This document shows, in pieces, positions 42,564 through 53,271 of a DNA stretch of 64,000 bases (position 1 is its first letter; every line of letters begins with the position of its first letter). Both the position numbers and the translations under genes were made by a program. Location: NCBI RefSeq assembly GCF_028694605.1, contig NZ_JAQVKP010000012.1, positions 26,516 to 90,515 on the forward strand, read 5' to 3'. The notes below the pieces were generated by a model. That model had not been told where the DNA came from. It did no database searches and saw nothing but the letters and a program-made list of their open reading frames with translations. The stretch is from Sulfurimonas sp. GTDB taxonomy: Bacteria; Campylobacterota; Campylobacteria; Campylobacterales; Sulfurimonadaceae.

Positions 42564-44384
42564 TTAGAGAGAATTTTTTATTTTTAGAGCAATCTGTTGT
42601 GGCAAAAGCCCCAACGACTCCTCAACTGCCGCGGTTTTTCCATGAGTGATAAAACTATCTTCATACTCGAAACTCTCAAGCGCTATATCGGTTATTTTTT
42701 TAGAAGCTAAAAATTCTAAAATTGCACTTCCGACACCGCCCATTTTTGCGCTATCACTAAAGATAAACCATTTTTTATGTCGGCTTGACAAAGCCAACAG
42801 CATCTCCTCATCAAGCGGTTTGACAAAGCGCAGATCCAAGATGCTCACTTCAAAATCAAGGAACTTAGCCGTTTCATATGCACGCCCTACTCCATTGCCA
42901 TAGCCAATAAGCAGTATATCACTTTTTGAGGAGCAAAGCAGTTGCGCCCTGCCTAGCTCAAAAGGAAGCGACTCAGGCAAATCCGTAGCCATAAAAGAGC
43001 CTCTTGGGTAACGCAATGAGCATGGATGGGAGTATGATGCCGCAAATGCCATCGCCTGATGAAAACTCTTCTCATCACGCGGAGCAAAGAGTGTCATATT
43101 TGGAATGGCTCTTAAAAAGCTGATATCAAAAACGCCTTGATGCGTCTCTCCGTCCTCTCCCACGATTCCGGCACGGTCAAGCGCAAAAACAACAGGAAGA
43201 TTCATAAGACATGTATCGTGAATCACTTGGTCGTAGCCACGCTGTAAAAAAGTAGAGTAGATAGTACAAAACGGTTTAAAACCCTCTCTGGCAAGTGCCG
43301 CCATAGAAGTAACAGCATGTTGTTCCGCAATCGCAACATCCCAAAATCTTGTCGGATAAAGCTCCATAAGCTCACTAAGTCCCGTACCGCTTGGCATAGC
43401 AGCGGTTGCTCCGACAATCTTGTCATTGTGTTTTGCCAGATGCAAAAGTGCTTCGGCGTAGATTTGCGTTGCACTCTTTTGCTCACTTTTTTTGGAAGAT
43501 GCACCACTGCTAAGGTCAAAAGGTCCAACCCCGTGCCACTTCTCCTCTTTGCCCTCGGCAATCTCGTACCCCTTGCCTTTAAGTGTTTGTGCATGCACTA
43601 TCACAGGCTTGCCAAGCTCTTTTGCTTTTTGCAAAATCTCTATCAAAGAGGAAAGGTTATGTCCGTCAACAGGTCCTATATAGTCGATTCCCATCTCTTC
43701 AAACATAATACCGGGCGTTATAAGCTTAATAGACTCTTCCATTCTTTTAGCAATATAGCGTGCACCATCTCCAAAATTATCTACAAAATTTTCAGTATGC
43801 TTTTTAAAACTCTGATAAAAAGGAGATGCCATGGCTGAACTAAGCATTCTGCTAATCGCCCCGATAGGCTTGGCTATACTCATCTCATTGTCATTCAAGA
43901 TGATAACCATCGGGTATTTTCTATCGCCTAGTTCATTTAGCGCTTCATAAACCATCCCCGCAGTCATTGAGCCGTCACCTATCATCACAACCGGAATTCT
44001 GCTCTCTTGTTCCCCTTTTAGTGCGATAGCCTTTGCAGCACCCACACCCAAAGAGATAGAAGTGGAGCTATGCCCTGCAACAAAGTAGTCATGCTCGCTC
44101 TCGCTTGGTTTTGTGTAGCCTGAAATGCCGCCAAATTGCCTAAGCGTACCAAACTCATTCCATCTTCCCGTAAGAAGCTTATGTGCGTATGCCTGATGTG
44201 AGACATCAAAGATAAAAGGGTCTTTTTTGGAGTCAAAAACTTCATGCATCGCAACGATAAGCTCTGTTGCCCCAAGCGTTGAACTAAGATGCCCGCCATT
44301 TTTACTTACAACTCTTAGTATCTCTTCTCGTATCTCTTTGCAAAGTTTTTCTAGCTCTTTTATTCTGTTTGGTTTCATATTCAT
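42564..44384 (-). CDS. dxs: 1-deoxy-D-xylulose-5-phosphate synthase
   Basis: 606-aa thiamin diphosphate enzyme, first step of the MEP isoprenoid pathway, also feeding thiamin and PLP synthesis. GDGSMTAGMVYEALN is the ThDP/Mg motif. DRAGIVGEDGETHQG and FAEHAVT-like IAEQHAVT are the pyrimidine-domain signatures. AGAAGATAT precedes the ATG; a second ATG two codons in is also possible. It follows fliH, the order I recall from C. jejuni. Confidence 0.97.
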   Translation of the reverse strand: MNMKPNRIKELEKLCKEIREEILRVVSKNGGHLSSTLGATELIVAMHEVFDSKKDPFIFDVSHQAYAHKLLTGRWNEFGTLRQFGGISGYTKPSESEHDYFVAGHSSTSISLGVGAAKAIALKGEQESRIPVVMIGDGSMTAGMVYEALNELGDRKYPMVIILNDNEMSIAKPIGAISRMLSSAMASPFYQSFKKHTENFVDNFGDGARYIAKRMEESIKLITPGIMFEEMGIDYIGPVDGHNLSSLIEILQKAKELGKPVIVHAQTLKGKGYEIAEGKEEKWHGVGPFDLSSGASSKKSEQKSATQIYAEALLHLAKHNDKIVGATAAMPSGTGLSELMELYPTRFWDVAIAEQHAVTSMAALAREGFKPFCTIYSTFLQRGYDQVIHDTCLMNLPVVFALDRAGIVGEDGETHQGVFDISFLRAIPNMTLFAPRDEKSFHQAMAFAASYSHPCSLRYPRGSFMATDLPESLPFELGRAQLLCSSKSDILLIGYGNGVGRAYETAKFLDFEVSILDLRFVKPLDEEMLLALSSRHKKWFIFSDSAKMGGVGSAILEFLASKKITDIALESFEYEDSFITHGKTAAVEESLGLLPQQIALKIKNSL

Positions 44385-44403
44385 ATATCTTCTAAGTCCT
44401 TAG

Positions 44404-45198
44404 CTACTCACTTAATGCTGCTCTTTTTATACGCTCAAATCTTTTTGCTATCTGCGCATCTATATTTCCTGCTTCGCTCATAGCTATAACACCGCCCAAG
44501 CTTACGGCAGCATCTGAGACGATTTCTACATGCGCCAACGTACCGAGTGCTTGAGAAATAGCACCATGATCAGCAGGATTTACTCTAAGAACGATTTTAG
44601 AAGCACTCTGAAGCTCTTTGACAAGTTCTTGCGCCAAAAGTGTGACAACCTTATGAGAATTTTCGCTAAGTTCCACTTTAATTGCCTCTTTCGAGATATC
44701 AAGTGCCGCACTTATAAGCTCCTCTTTGATGCGCTCAAGTGCCGCCTCAAACATAGCCGCACTCTTCTCAAGTTTCCCAATTGAGCTGCTATATTGTGCA
44801 ACCGCTTCGGATATCTTTTTCTCTTCATCTTTAAGAGCCTTCTCCTTGCCACTCTCTACTCCCGCCGCAAAAGACTCCTCTTTAACTTTTTTAAGCTCTG
44901 CCTTGTGTTCCTCTGTCATACTCTCCAGTTTCATCTGCAGCTTAATAAAATTGGACGACATCTCATCCGTTTTGTTGAGCAGCGACTCAATAAGAGAGTC
45001 TTTAGAACTTTGACTCATCGCACTTGAATCCACCTCTCTCTCTTTAAAAGAAGGTTTATCTTCTGTAAAATCTTCTCTTTGGGCAAATGAAGTTGCAACA
45101 AATTTATCATCCGTTTCTTCTCCAAGCGTCAACACTTTAAAATTATACTTATCAACTTTGTGCCGACTTTTTCTCTCACCGCTGATAATATTTGCCAT
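44404..45198 (-). CDS. fliH: Flagellar assembly protein FliH
   Basis: 264-aa flagellar type III secretion regulator. It has a long acidic, helical N-terminal part and a C-terminal V-ATPase-subunit-E-like region (ISAALDISKEAIKVEL, LRVNPADHGAI, DAAVSLGGVI). FliH regulates the FliI ATPase. One base separates it from fliG, so it is in the same operon. Confidence 0.9.
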   Translation of the reverse strand: MANIISGERKSRHKVDKYNFKVLTLGEETDDKFVATSFAQREDFTEDKPSFKEREVDSSAMSQSSKDSLIESLLNKTDEMSSNFIKLQMKLESMTEEHKAELKKVKEESFAAGVESGKEKALKDEEKKISEAVAQYSSSIGKLEKSAAMFEAALERIKEELISAALDISKEAIKVELSENSHKVVTLLAQELVKELQSASKIVLRVNPADHGAISQALGTLAHVEIVSDAAVSLGGVIAMSEAGNIDAQIAKRFERIKRAALSE

Positions 45199-45199
45199 A

Positions 45200-46228
45200 C
45201 TATCCTACCATCTCTTCAGATGAACTTCCAAGCTGAATTGTTCCTGCTTCTGCTAAACCATTGACCACCTCAACAATTCTTCTTTGCGCTCCTTCAACAT
45301 CTTTCATCTTAACAGCACCCATAAACTGCATCTCTTCCTCAAATGCCTCTTTTGCCCTCTCGCTCATAGCACTAAAGAACTTCTGTTTCAAATCCTCAGG
45401 TGCACTCTTTAGCGCCAGCATCAAGTCTGGTTTTTCAATAGCTTTGAGTATCTCGGCAATCGCAGTTTTATCAAGTTTTGCTATATCTTCAAAAGTAAAC
45501 ATCATCTCTTTAATGAGATTAGACATCTCCTCATCTCTCTCTTCAATCTTAGCAAGCGTCTCTTTAGAGGCTTTTGCACCAAGACGGTTAAAGATATCTG
45601 CAACAGCGCGCGGTCCGCCGACTTCAACTTTGTATGAAGCAAGAGATTCAAGTTTGGACTCCAAGACTGCCGAAACTCTTTTGATAACAGACGGCGAGAT
45701 ATCTCCAAGCTTTGCCATTCTCATAGAGACTTCGCTTCGCAAATCATCTGGGAAATACTGAAGCGTGTCTGCGGCTTCGGAAGGATCCATGTGTGCCAAA
45801 ATAAGCGCAATTGTCTGAGGATGTTCATTGATAATAAAGTCAGAGAGCTGCTGTGGCTTGATTTTTGAGAGGTAAGAGAAGTTTTGCGTCTCTTGCATAC
45901 TTTTTGAGAGTTTTTCTAAAATCTTTTTCGCCTCTTCAGGTCCCAAAGTTCTATAAAGAAGCTCTCTTGCATACTCCAAACCGCCGGCTGTTATAAATTG
46001 ACCGGATTGAAAAATAGCATGAAATTCTTCCAGAATTGCAGTTGCAACAGCCTTTTCAACACTCTTATTTGTAGCAATAAACTTTGAAACTTCTGTAATT
46101 GCATCAACATTCATGTTTGAAAATATTGCAGCAGTTACATCTTCGCCCAGCTGCATCAGCAAGATGGCAATCTTTTGCCCCATACTCATTTCATCAAATT
46201 TTGCTTGCTGCGAGGGGGTTAAATTCAT
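45200..46228 (-). CDS. fliG: Flagellar motor switch protein FliG
   Basis: 342-aa rotor protein that contacts FliF at its N-terminus, FliM through the middle domain, and stators through the charged C-terminal helix. The EHPQ motif (NEHPQTIALILAHMDP) and the torque-region FTFEDIAKLD and EEEMQFMGAVKMKDVEGAQRRI are visible. 17 bp after fliF. Confidence 0.97.
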   Translation of the reverse strand: MNLTPSQQAKFDEMSMGQKIAILLMQLGEDVTAAIFSNMNVDAITEVSKFIATNKSVEKAVATAILEEFHAIFQSGQFITAGGLEYARELLYRTLGPEEAKKILEKLSKSMQETQNFSYLSKIKPQQLSDFIINEHPQTIALILAHMDPSEAADTLQYFPDDLRSEVSMRMAKLGDISPSVIKRVSAVLESKLESLASYKVEVGGPRAVADIFNRLGAKASKETLAKIEERDEEMSNLIKEMMFTFEDIAKLDKTAIAEILKAIEKPDLMLALKSAPEDLKQKFFSAMSERAKEAFEEEMQFMGAVKMKDVEGAQRRIVEVVNGLAEAGTIQLGSSSEEMVG

Positions 46229-46245
46229 CTGGCTCTCTCCTTGTT

Positions 46246-47946
46246 CTATCTTACCGATGTGTCAGCTTCTTCTGTCAATAGCGCCTGAAGGACAAGTGCC
46301 ATTGCTTCTGGAGATTCATCTGCCATTGCTTTGATTTTTTCAAGCAACACTTCATATTTTAGCTCATCTTCACTATAAGCATCGCCGACACCCAACTGCT
46401 CTTCAACCTTTTTACGCATTGATTGAACTTTTTCAATCAAATCTTCATCTTCATCATTTTCAATAGATAAAATCGGCTTTCCAAGTTCATCCTCTTCCTT
46501 GGATATCTCAAGCATTCTCTGTGCAAACGGTGCAATGGCTTTTTTGTAAAGAATAAAGAGCAAGATAAGCACAAAAAGATATTTAAAGAGTTCAGAAAAT
46601 GGTGCTATGTACGTTTGAGAGAATGCGATAACCTCATTGACTTTTGCTTTCGAAGGGTCAATATCAGCTTTTTTAAACTGCAAGTTTTGCACACTAATCT
46701 GGTCTCCCCTTGCTTCACTGATACCGATTGAACGGCTTACAAGAGCACTAAGAGCTTCCAAATCACTCTCAGATAGCGCCTCATACTCCATCTCACTTGT
46801 CGGCTTTCCGTCTGCATCCGCTTTGTATTTGTACTTTCCATCCACAACAACCGCCGCCGTAATTCTTTTAATACGTGCGAACTCACTTTTTGTTGTAGAG
46901 ACAGTTTTACCTACCTCGTAGTTTGTTGTTCCCGTGTTTTTTTCATATTTTTCAGTTGTTTTGTTATTTGCAAGCCCCTCTACCGGTCCTATATTGCTCA
47001 CTGTTCCCGGAACACCGCCCACCTCTTGAGGAGCGGAGCCGTCTCTTTTTTCTTCGCTGACTTGTTCACTTCTGACCACATTTTCCGGGTCAAATTTCTC
47101 TGAAGTAGAGTTTTGGATAGAAAAATCATACTCCACGCTTACCTGCGCAACAACTTTTTGTTCTCCACCGACAAAAGGAGATACAACTTCGACAATCTTT
47201 CTTTGTCTCTTTTTCTCCTCTTTTGTTTTATAGTTTTGCTGCACAACAGAGAGTTCGCTCATCTGCACCATCTCATCGTCATCGCCAAGCGTTTCGCCGT
47301 CATTATCAATAAGCATTACACCTGATGGCGTAAGATTTGGTACTGCGGCAGCAACAAGATTTTTAATCCCTCTGATTTGCTTGGAAGTAAGTTTTGCCCC
47401 ATCTGCCAATCTTACCATGACAGAAGCTGTAGGCGCGCTCTGTTTTTCAACAAAAAGTGTCTCTTTTGGAAGCGCTAGGCTGACACTTGCACTCTCTATC
47501 GGAGCAAGAGCACTGATGGTTCTTGAGAGTTCCCCTTCAAGCGCACGGAGATATTTTACATTCTGGTCAAAACTTGTCGCACCAAACTCCTGCTTGTCAA
47601 AGAGTTCAAATCCGACTCCGCTGTTTTTTGGGATCCCTAGCGATGCGATTGCGATACGCTCTTTATATACTGCGTTTTTAGGAACTTTAATTACATTGTT
47701 ATCATGGATTTCATAAGGAATTTTATCTTTCTCAAGCTGCTCTACAACTTTTGCGGCATCTTGTGAAGTTAAAGAGTCAAAAAGCACTTCATATTTGCCA
47801 GCACCCTCTTTTTTTGCCGTATAAACAACCAAAAAAATGATAAATGCGACAATACCGACAACTGCAGAACCTATGATGATTTTTTGTTGCTTTGTAAGCT
47901 TATCATAGAGAATAACAAGTTGCGAAAAAAGTACCTTAAAATCCAT
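46246..47946 (-). CDS. fliF: Flagellar MS-ring protein FliF
   Basis: 566-aa MS-ring protein. Transmembrane segment 1 is at about residues 25-45; two ring-building domains follow (SLTSQDAAKVVEQLEKDKIP, then KNLVAAAVPNLTPSGVMLIDNDG), then a periplasmic variable region and transmembrane segment 2 near residue 455. The C-terminal cytoplasmic tail binds FliG. The ATG at 47946 has GGAA upstream; TTG one codon earlier is also in frame. It begins the flagellar part of the operon after hisC. Confidence 0.97.
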   Translation of the reverse strand: MDFKVLFSQLVILYDKLTKQQKIIIGSAVVGIVAFIIFLVVYTAKKEGAGKYEVLFDSLTSQDAAKVVEQLEKDKIPYEIHDNNVIKVPKNAVYKERIAIASLGIPKNSGVGFELFDKQEFGATSFDQNVKYLRALEGELSRTISALAPIESASVSLALPKETLFVEKQSAPTASVMVRLADGAKLTSKQIRGIKNLVAAAVPNLTPSGVMLIDNDGETLGDDDEMVQMSELSVVQQNYKTKEEKKRQRKIVEVVSPFVGGEQKVVAQVSVEYDFSIQNSTSEKFDPENVVRSEQVSEEKRDGSAPQEVGGVPGTVSNIGPVEGLANNKTTEKYEKNTGTTNYEVGKTVSTTKSEFARIKRITAAVVVDGKYKYKADADGKPTSEMEYEALSESDLEALSALVSRSIGISEARGDQISVQNLQFKKADIDPSKAKVNEVIAFSQTYIAPFSELFKYLFVLILLFILYKKAIAPFAQRMLEISKEEDELGKPILSIENDEDEDLIEKVQSMRKKVEEQLGVGDAYSEDELKYEVLLEKIKAMADESPEAMALVLQALLTEEADTSVR

Positions 47947-47958
47947 CAACGTTCCATT

Positions 47959-49059
47959 TTATGATTGTAACAATGTTTTAAACAGTTCAAAAAAGCGGCT
48001 ATTTTGCTCATGCGTGCCAACCGTTACTCTGATGGCATTCATCTTATAGCTACTCAAATCTCTAACTATCATCCCTTTTTGCAGTAGCGCCGTTGCTATT
48101 TTTGAGGAATTGAACCTAGAATCAAAGCAAAAAGTGACAAAATTTGTATAACTGTTTATTATATCTATTTTTTGCTCTTTTGCAAACTCCTCATAACGTT
48201 TCATCTGCTCTAAATTAAGTGCAACACTCTTTTGCACAAACTCCTCGTCGCTGAGTGCAACTGTTGCTGCTTCAAGAGAGAGTGTAGTGATGTTAAAAGG
48301 GGGTCTGAGTTTATAAAGCTCTTTTATAATTCTAGTATCGGCAATGCCATACCCTACTCTCATCCCGCCAAGACCATACGCTTTTGAGAATGTTCCAAGA
48401 TAGATAACATTGTCATGCTTCTCAATAAGTTCTTTAACATCAATACCTTTTTTTGCATCTTTGTAAAACGCATACTCCATATAGGCAGCATCAACTACAA
48501 CCAGAGTTTCGCTGTCGATTTTTTCCAAAAAGTCATAAATCTTTTGTGCGTCAAGCGCATCTCCGGTTGGGTTGTTTGGAGTACAGATAAAGATAATTTC
48601 AGGTTTTTCTTCTTTATAGAGCTTGTAAAACTCGTCCATGTTATGCTCTTGCGAAGAGGTGCGAATCACCTGTGCGCCTACATGTTTGGAGTAAATCTCA
48701 TACATCGCAAAAGTGATGGAGTTCATAAGTATTTTTGAGCCGGCATGTGCTTTTGCATGAATCAAAAACTCTATAACCTGATCGCTTCCCGAACCGATAA
48801 TGACATTTTGGCTCTCAACACCATATCTTGCGGCAAGCGAAGCTTTAAGATTAACCATCGAATCATCAGGATAGAGTGCCATTTTGGACAAAATAGCACC
48901 GACTGCATCAACCACTTTTGGCGAACATCCGCAAGGATTTTCATTTGACGCAAGCTTAATGATATCTTTTGGCTCAATGCCATACTCCCGTACTACCAGC
49001 TCTATAGGCTTTCCCGCCTCGTACGTTTTTATATCTTCTAAGTGTTTATTGAAATTCAA
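47959..49059 (-). CDS. hisC: Histidinol-phosphate aminotransferase
   Basis: 366-aa class I/II PLP aminotransferase. [11 protein letters not shown] and the Schiff-base Lys in [19 protein letters not shown] fit HisC, as does [14 protein letters not shown]. It converts imidazole-acetol phosphate and glutamate; some family members also act on aromatic amino acids, plausible here because pheA overlaps it by 14 bp. Confidence 0.93.
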   Translation of the reverse strand: MNFNKHLEDIKTYEAGKPIELVVREYGIEPKDIIKLASNENPCGCSPKVVDAVGAILSKMALYPDDSMVNLKASLAARYGVESQNVIIGSGSDQVIEFLIHAKAHAGSKILMNSITFAMYEIYSKHVGAQVIRTSSQEHNMDEFYKLYKEEKPEIIFICTPNNPTGDALDAQKIYDFLEKIDSETLVVVDAAYMEYAFYKDAKKGIDVKELIEKHDNVIYLGTFSKAYGLGGMRVGYGIADTRIIKELYKLRPPFNITTLSLEAATVALSDEEFVQKSVALNLEQMKRYEEFAKEQKIDIINSYTNFVTFCFDSRFNSSKIATALLQKGMIVRDLSSYKMNAIRVTVGTHEQNSRFFELFKTLLQS

Positions 49060-50140
49060 TTTCGTCTCCTCTTACATAGCTTCCTAGCCAAGTTACCTCT
49101 CCCGTATGTTTTTGTAACACTTTTTTAAATCTCTCATCATCCACATGCCCATAAAAATCGATAAAAAACCAGTAATCAAAACCGCCTTTGTCTTTTGATG
49201 GGCGAGACTCTATTTTGGAGAGGTTGATACTCTCTTTTTCAAAATCTTGCAGAAAATGGACAAGCGAACCAGCCTTTACCGAGTCTTTTAGGCGTACCAA
49301 AATAGAGGTTTTGTCATCCTCGCTCGGCGCATTTTTAAAGTCGCTTAAGATAACAAACCTTGTCTGCGAACCGATATTATCCTCTACATGATCAAACATA
49401 GTCGGCACACCGTAAAGCTTCGCTGCGATGTGGCTGCAAATCGCTGCGGCACTTGGGTCTTTAGAGGCAAGAATTGCCGCTTTTGCCGTGGACTCTACGG
49501 GGATAAGTTCAACACCCGAGAGATTATGCTCTTGCAAAAACTCTCTACACTGACCAAAACCCTTGTCTCTTGAGTAAATCTTTGTGATGTCACCTATCTT
49601 TCTTGCCTTGCTGACAAAAGACATATGAATGGGCATATAGAGTTCTGCCACAATTTTTACAGAGCTGTTTGCAAGCAAATCCAACGTTTCACCGACTATC
49701 CCGTCTCTTGAATTTTCAATCGGTACTACACCGAATTTTGCTCTTTTGGCTTCAAGCTCTTTAAAAACAGCAGGAATGGAGTGCATTGCAAGATAGTCAC
49801 TCATCGCCCCAAAACGGCTCTCCGCAGCTTGATGCGTAAAACTCCCCTCAGGTCCGAGGTAGGCTATGCGCTCGGGAAGCTCAAGATTTCTTGATACTGC
49901 AAAAACCTCCAAAAATATCGCTTCAATCGCACCCCCGTTTAAAAGCCCCTCTTCACTGGCGCTCTTTTGGGTTAAACGCTGAATTATTGCCTTTTCTCGC
50001 TCAGGCCTGTAAATAGCAGTGTCGCTGCTCTTTTTAATCTCTCCGACACGCTTGACTACCTGCATTCTCTTGTTGAGAAGCTCTAAAACTTCATCATCAA
50101 TCAAATCTATCGCAGTGCGGCACTCTTCTAATGTATTCAT
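49046..50140 (-). CDS. pheA: Bifunctional chorismate mutase / prephenate dehydratase
   Basis: 364-aa P-protein for phenylalanine synthesis. An AroQ chorismate mutase domain (residues ~1-85, [16 protein letters not shown]) is followed by a prephenate dehydratase domain ([31 protein letters not shown]) and a C-terminal ACT domain with [13 protein letters not shown], the Phe feedback site. It overlaps both the HAD gene (4 bp) and hisC (14 bp). Confidence 0.97.
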   Translation of the reverse strand: MNTLEECRTAIDLIDDEVLELLNKRMQVVKRVGEIKKSSDTAIYRPEREKAIIQRLTQKSASEEGLLNGGAIEAIFLEVFAVSRNLELPERIAYLGPEGSFTHQAAESRFGAMSDYLAMHSIPAVFKELEAKRAKFGVVPIENSRDGIVGETLDLLANSSVKIVAELYMPIHMSFVSKARKIGDITKIYSRDKGFGQCREFLQEHNLSGVELIPVESTAKAAILASKDPSAAAICSHIAAKLYGVPTMFDHVEDNIGSQTRFVILSDFKNAPSEDDKTSILVRLKDSVKAGSLVHFLQDFEKESINLSKIESRPSKDKGGFDYWFFIDFYGHVDDERFKKVLQKHTGEVTWLGSYVRGDEIEFQ

Positions 50141-50913
50141 AACTGCTCCAATATCTCTTGCATATCTGCAAAAATATAATCCGGTCTAAGATGGGGCTCT
50201 AAAAAAGGAACTATCTCGTCTGCACTTTTATATTTGCCGCTTGTGACAAAAACAGTTTTCATCCCCATCTCTTTTGCACCGCCAAGGTCGCCCTTGACAT
50301 CATCGCTTATGATGGTAATATCGCTAAATTTTGCATCGGGATTTTGTTTTTGAAGCATCATAAGCGCCTCATTGTAAAATGCAACGCTTGGCTTGCCGAC
50401 AACTTCATAAGAGCATGATGTCGCAAAAGAGAGCATCTTCAAGATAGCACCAACTCCCGGATAACGCTTGGAGTTTTTTGCATAGATGGAGGTCTCATGC
50501 ATCCCGACAAGCGAGGCACCGCTGAGTAAAAAGTCGATAATCTGGGCAAACTCGTCAGAGGTAAAGTTCTCCTTGATTGAGATAAGCACTGTTTTTGGAT
50601 TTTTATAGTCAAGCACATAGCCCATTTTTCTCAAAACTTCCAAAAACTCCTCTGAGCCATAAGCCGCAACCGCCTCTTTTGAGACACGAGACTCCAGCAG
50701 CATCAAAGGGTCAAGATAGTGTGAAAAGTCAAAATGAAACCCTAAAGAGTAGAGAAAAGCATAAAATTCGTCAGAGGCTTTTTTTGTGCTGTTTGTCAAA
50801 ACCATATAGGGGATTTTTCCGGCATTCAGCGCATCAATAAACTCTCTGCTCCCGCGAATGGGGGACTTGTCACTATCGCTGATAAGTGTGCCTTGAACAT
50901 CAATAAAATACAT
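50137..50913 (-). CDS. HAD-superfamily NagD-like protein with Gln in motif I
   Basis: 258-aa HAD-fold protein of the NagD/cap-C2 type. Motif I reads FIDVQGTL: the nucleophile Asp is present but the +2 acid/base Asp is Gln. Motif II TNSTKKASD, the Lys region VVGKPSVAFY and motif IV SDDVKGDLGGAKEMGM follow in order. Substrate unknown. It sits one base after lysA and overlaps pheA by 4 bp; the same gene occurs at this place in C. jejuni as far as I recall. Confidence 0.85.
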   Translation of the reverse strand: MYFIDVQGTLISDSDKSPIRGSREFIDALNAGKIPYMVLTNSTKKASDEFYAFLYSLGFHFDFSHYLDPLMLLESRVSKEAVAAYGSEEFLEVLRKMGYVLDYKNPKTVLISIKENFTSDEFAQIIDFLLSGASLVGMHETSIYAKNSKRYPGVGAILKMLSFATSCSYEVVGKPSVAFYNEALMMLQKQNPDAKFSDITIISDDVKGDLGGAKEMGMKTVFVTSGKYKSADEIVPFLEPHLRPDYIFADMQEILEQL

Positions 50914-50914
50914 C

Positions 50915-52126
50915 TTAGTTATCCAAATACTCTTTTTCTAAAGCTATCAAATCCTCAAACTCTTCTCGTCTGCGAATAAGCTTTACTTCGCCATGACTTA
51001 TGGCAACCTCGGCACTTCTGCCTCTTGTGTTGTAGTTGCTGCCCATTCCAAAACCATACGCTCCGGCACTGTGAATCACAAGCAAATCGTTATGCTCTAA
51101 AATCGGAAGCGGATAGTTTTTCGCAAAAAAGTCCCCACTCTCACACACCGGACCGACTACATCGGCATCACTGAGTTCTGTTTGGCTCTGAGTAAGTGCT
51201 TCGATTCTGTGATATGCTTTGTAAAGACTTGGACGCAAAAGGTCATTCATTGCACCGTCAACCACGACAAATCTCTTTGCGCCGTTTTTCTTCTCGTAAA
51301 GAACTTTTGTCAGGAAGTAGCCCGCATTCGCCGTTAAAAATCTCCCCGGCTCACAAACGATAGTCAAATCAAGCCCTTTAAGTGCAGTCAAAATAGCCTG
51401 CGCATAATCATAAGGTTTGATAGTCTCCTCATCTTTGTAGCGCACGCCAAGACCGCCGCCGATGTCAAAGAACTTCAGCTCTATCTTTATGCTCTGAAGC
51501 GAACGCACCAAATCAGCAACGATAACGGCAGACTCATAGATAGGGTCTAACTCTGTAAGTTGTGAGCCGATATGAAAATGGATCCCCACAGGGTCAAGAT
51601 GTTCAGAGTTGTTGGCACGGATATACATCCTCTTTGCCGCATCTATCTCAACACCAAATTTATTATCATGAAGTCCCGTTGAGATATACGGATGTGTCTT
51701 TGGGTCTATGTTTGGGTTTACTCTGATGCTGATTCTGCACTGCACGCCAAGCTCTTTTGCGATAAGCTCTACACGCCCAATCTCTGCTTCACTCTCTACG
51801 TTTATATATAAGATATCACGCTCTATCGCCTCTCGTATCTCATCATCGCTCTTTCCCACGCCCGAGAAGATAATCTTATAGTTTGGAACTCCCGCCAAAA
51901 ATGCACGGCGTACCTCGCCTATAGAGACACAATCCGCACCGCTTCCAAGGTCTGCAAAATTTTTAATAACGCTAAGGTTTGAATTTGATTTTATAGCAAA
52001 TGCCAAAAGTGATTTTCTACCCTTAAATGCGCTCTTTAGCTGCTCATACTGCGCTTTCATAGCATCTAAATCATAAATGTAAAGTGGGGTTTTGTAGGTG
52101 GACGCAAGTTCTTTAAAATTTATCAT
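50915..52126 (-). CDS. lysA: Diaminopimelate decarboxylase
   Basis: 403-aa PLP enzyme (alanine-racemase fold) making lysine from meso-diaminopimelate. PLP Lys in LLAFAIKSNSN; GGGLGVRY phosphate loop; EPGRFLTANAGY; substrate Cys in GPVCESGDFF. I start at ATG 52126 with TAGGAT upstream; the frame from 52162 adds 12 residues without a site. The HAD gene follows after 1 bp. Confidence 0.96.
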   Translation of the reverse strand: MINFKELASTYKTPLYIYDLDAMKAQYEQLKSAFKGRKSLLAFAIKSNSNLSVIKNFADLGSGADCVSIGEVRRAFLAGVPNYKIIFSGVGKSDDEIREAIERDILYINVESEAEIGRVELIAKELGVQCRISIRVNPNIDPKTHPYISTGLHDNKFGVEIDAAKRMYIRANNSEHLDPVGIHFHIGSQLTELDPIYESAVIVADLVRSLQSIKIELKFFDIGGGLGVRYKDEETIKPYDYAQAILTALKGLDLTIVCEPGRFLTANAGYFLTKVLYEKKNGAKRFVVVDGAMNDLLRPSLYKAYHRIEALTQSQTELSDADVVGPVCESGDFFAKNYPLPILEHNDLLVIHSAGAYGFGMGSNYNTRGRSAEVAISHGEVKLIRRREEFEDLIALEKEYLDN

Positions 52127-52186
52127 AAAAATCCTAAATATTTTTTGATGGATTTTATCCAAAAAGTACTTATAATTTTGTTATTT

Positions 52187-53257
52187 TTATGCCGTTGTAC
52201 GATATTTCCTCCATTGCCTTAGTGCGGCTAAAAGGAGAAGCAGATTTGGAAGAATGATGCCAACCTCGCTTGGAAGCGTTTTATGGTTTGAGAGTTCAAT
52301 AAGCGCAAAAAGAAACGCCCATACCATAAGTGATGCTAAAATTGCTCCAAAACTAAAGAGAGAGACATTCAAAAATCTTGCACTGACGGGAACAAAAAAG
52401 AAGATAATCACAATCAAACTTGGAACAAAAAAAGGATAGACAAATATCTTATAAAGAGCACTTTTGAGTATGCTTGTGTTGATATTTTGCGCCTTTAAAA
52501 GTACATAAGCATCAATAGCATCAATTATGGAGAAGTTAACTTTTCCCTCATAAACCTGATCTAACATTTTTGGACGAAACCCTTGAAGAATCTCCAGATT
52601 TTTCTGTTGTGTTACTTTTATGCCTAATGATTCAAAATCAGCATGATCTGGTTTGGTAATGATATCGGCTTCATTGATAAGCCATGCGTCATTTCTATAA
52701 GCTGCTTTTGAAGCGACCAAAACCTCTTTAAGTGAGTTGTCAACAAAACTAAATACACGTATATTTTGAGCACTCTCTTGCAGAGGAAGCAGTTTTGAAA
52801 AATAGACAAATTTCTCTTTATAAGTGAAAAAAAGGTCTCGTGTCGGGCTAAGATATTGGGCGTTTTTACGAATATTTTTTGCAAATTCGTCTGCACGTGC
52901 AAAATTTGAAATAGAGTGCAGAGAGATAAAAAGAAGTATCACTAACGTAGAAACAATAACAAACGGTTTTAAAATGTCGATTTTTGAGTAGCCCAAAGAG
53001 TAAAAGGAAACAAGCGCATTAGAACGAATTAAAAATAATTTTGTTGCAATCATAGCAAAGATAAGCGAGAGAGGCAGAAGCATATCCATAGCGTAAAAAG
53101 TTTTATAAACAAGATAGATAAGCAGCAAGTTTGCGGAGATATCAAGCTTTTCAGTACTTCCCATATAGTCAAATCCGACCAAAAAGAGAATAAGCGCCAA
53201 CAAAATAATAATAAAATACCTTACATAGTGAAAAGAGATATATTTAAAAGCTAGCAT
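52187..53257 (-). CDS. lptG: LPS export permease LptF/LptG family protein
   Basis: 356-aa YjgP/YjgQ-family permease subunit of the LptBFG complex that extracts LPS from the inner membrane. Three N-terminal transmembrane segments, a periplasmic beta-jellyroll (residues ~135-265), and three C-terminal segments are visible. The position between pth and lysA is conserved in Campylobacterota, I believe. I cannot tell LptF from LptG with certainty. A terminator precedes it, so it should have its own promoter or rely on read-through. Confidence 0.88.
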   Translation of the reverse strand: MLAFKYISFHYVRYFIIILLALILFLVGFDYMGSTEKLDISANLLLIYLVYKTFYAMDMLLPLSLIFAMIATKLFLIRSNALVSFYSLGYSKIDILKPFVIVSTLVILLFISLHSISNFARADEFAKNIRKNAQYLSPTRDLFFTYKEKFVYFSKLLPLQESAQNIRVFSFVDNSLKEVLVASKAAYRNDAWLINEADIITKPDHADFESLGIKVTQQKNLEILQGFRPKMLDQVYEGKVNFSIIDAIDAYVLLKAQNINTSILKSALYKIFVYPFFVPSLIVIIFFFVPVSARFLNVSLFSFGAILASLMVWAFLFALIELSNHKTLPSEVGIILPNLLLLLAALRQWRKYRTTA

Positions 53258-53271
53258 TCTACCAATCCAAA

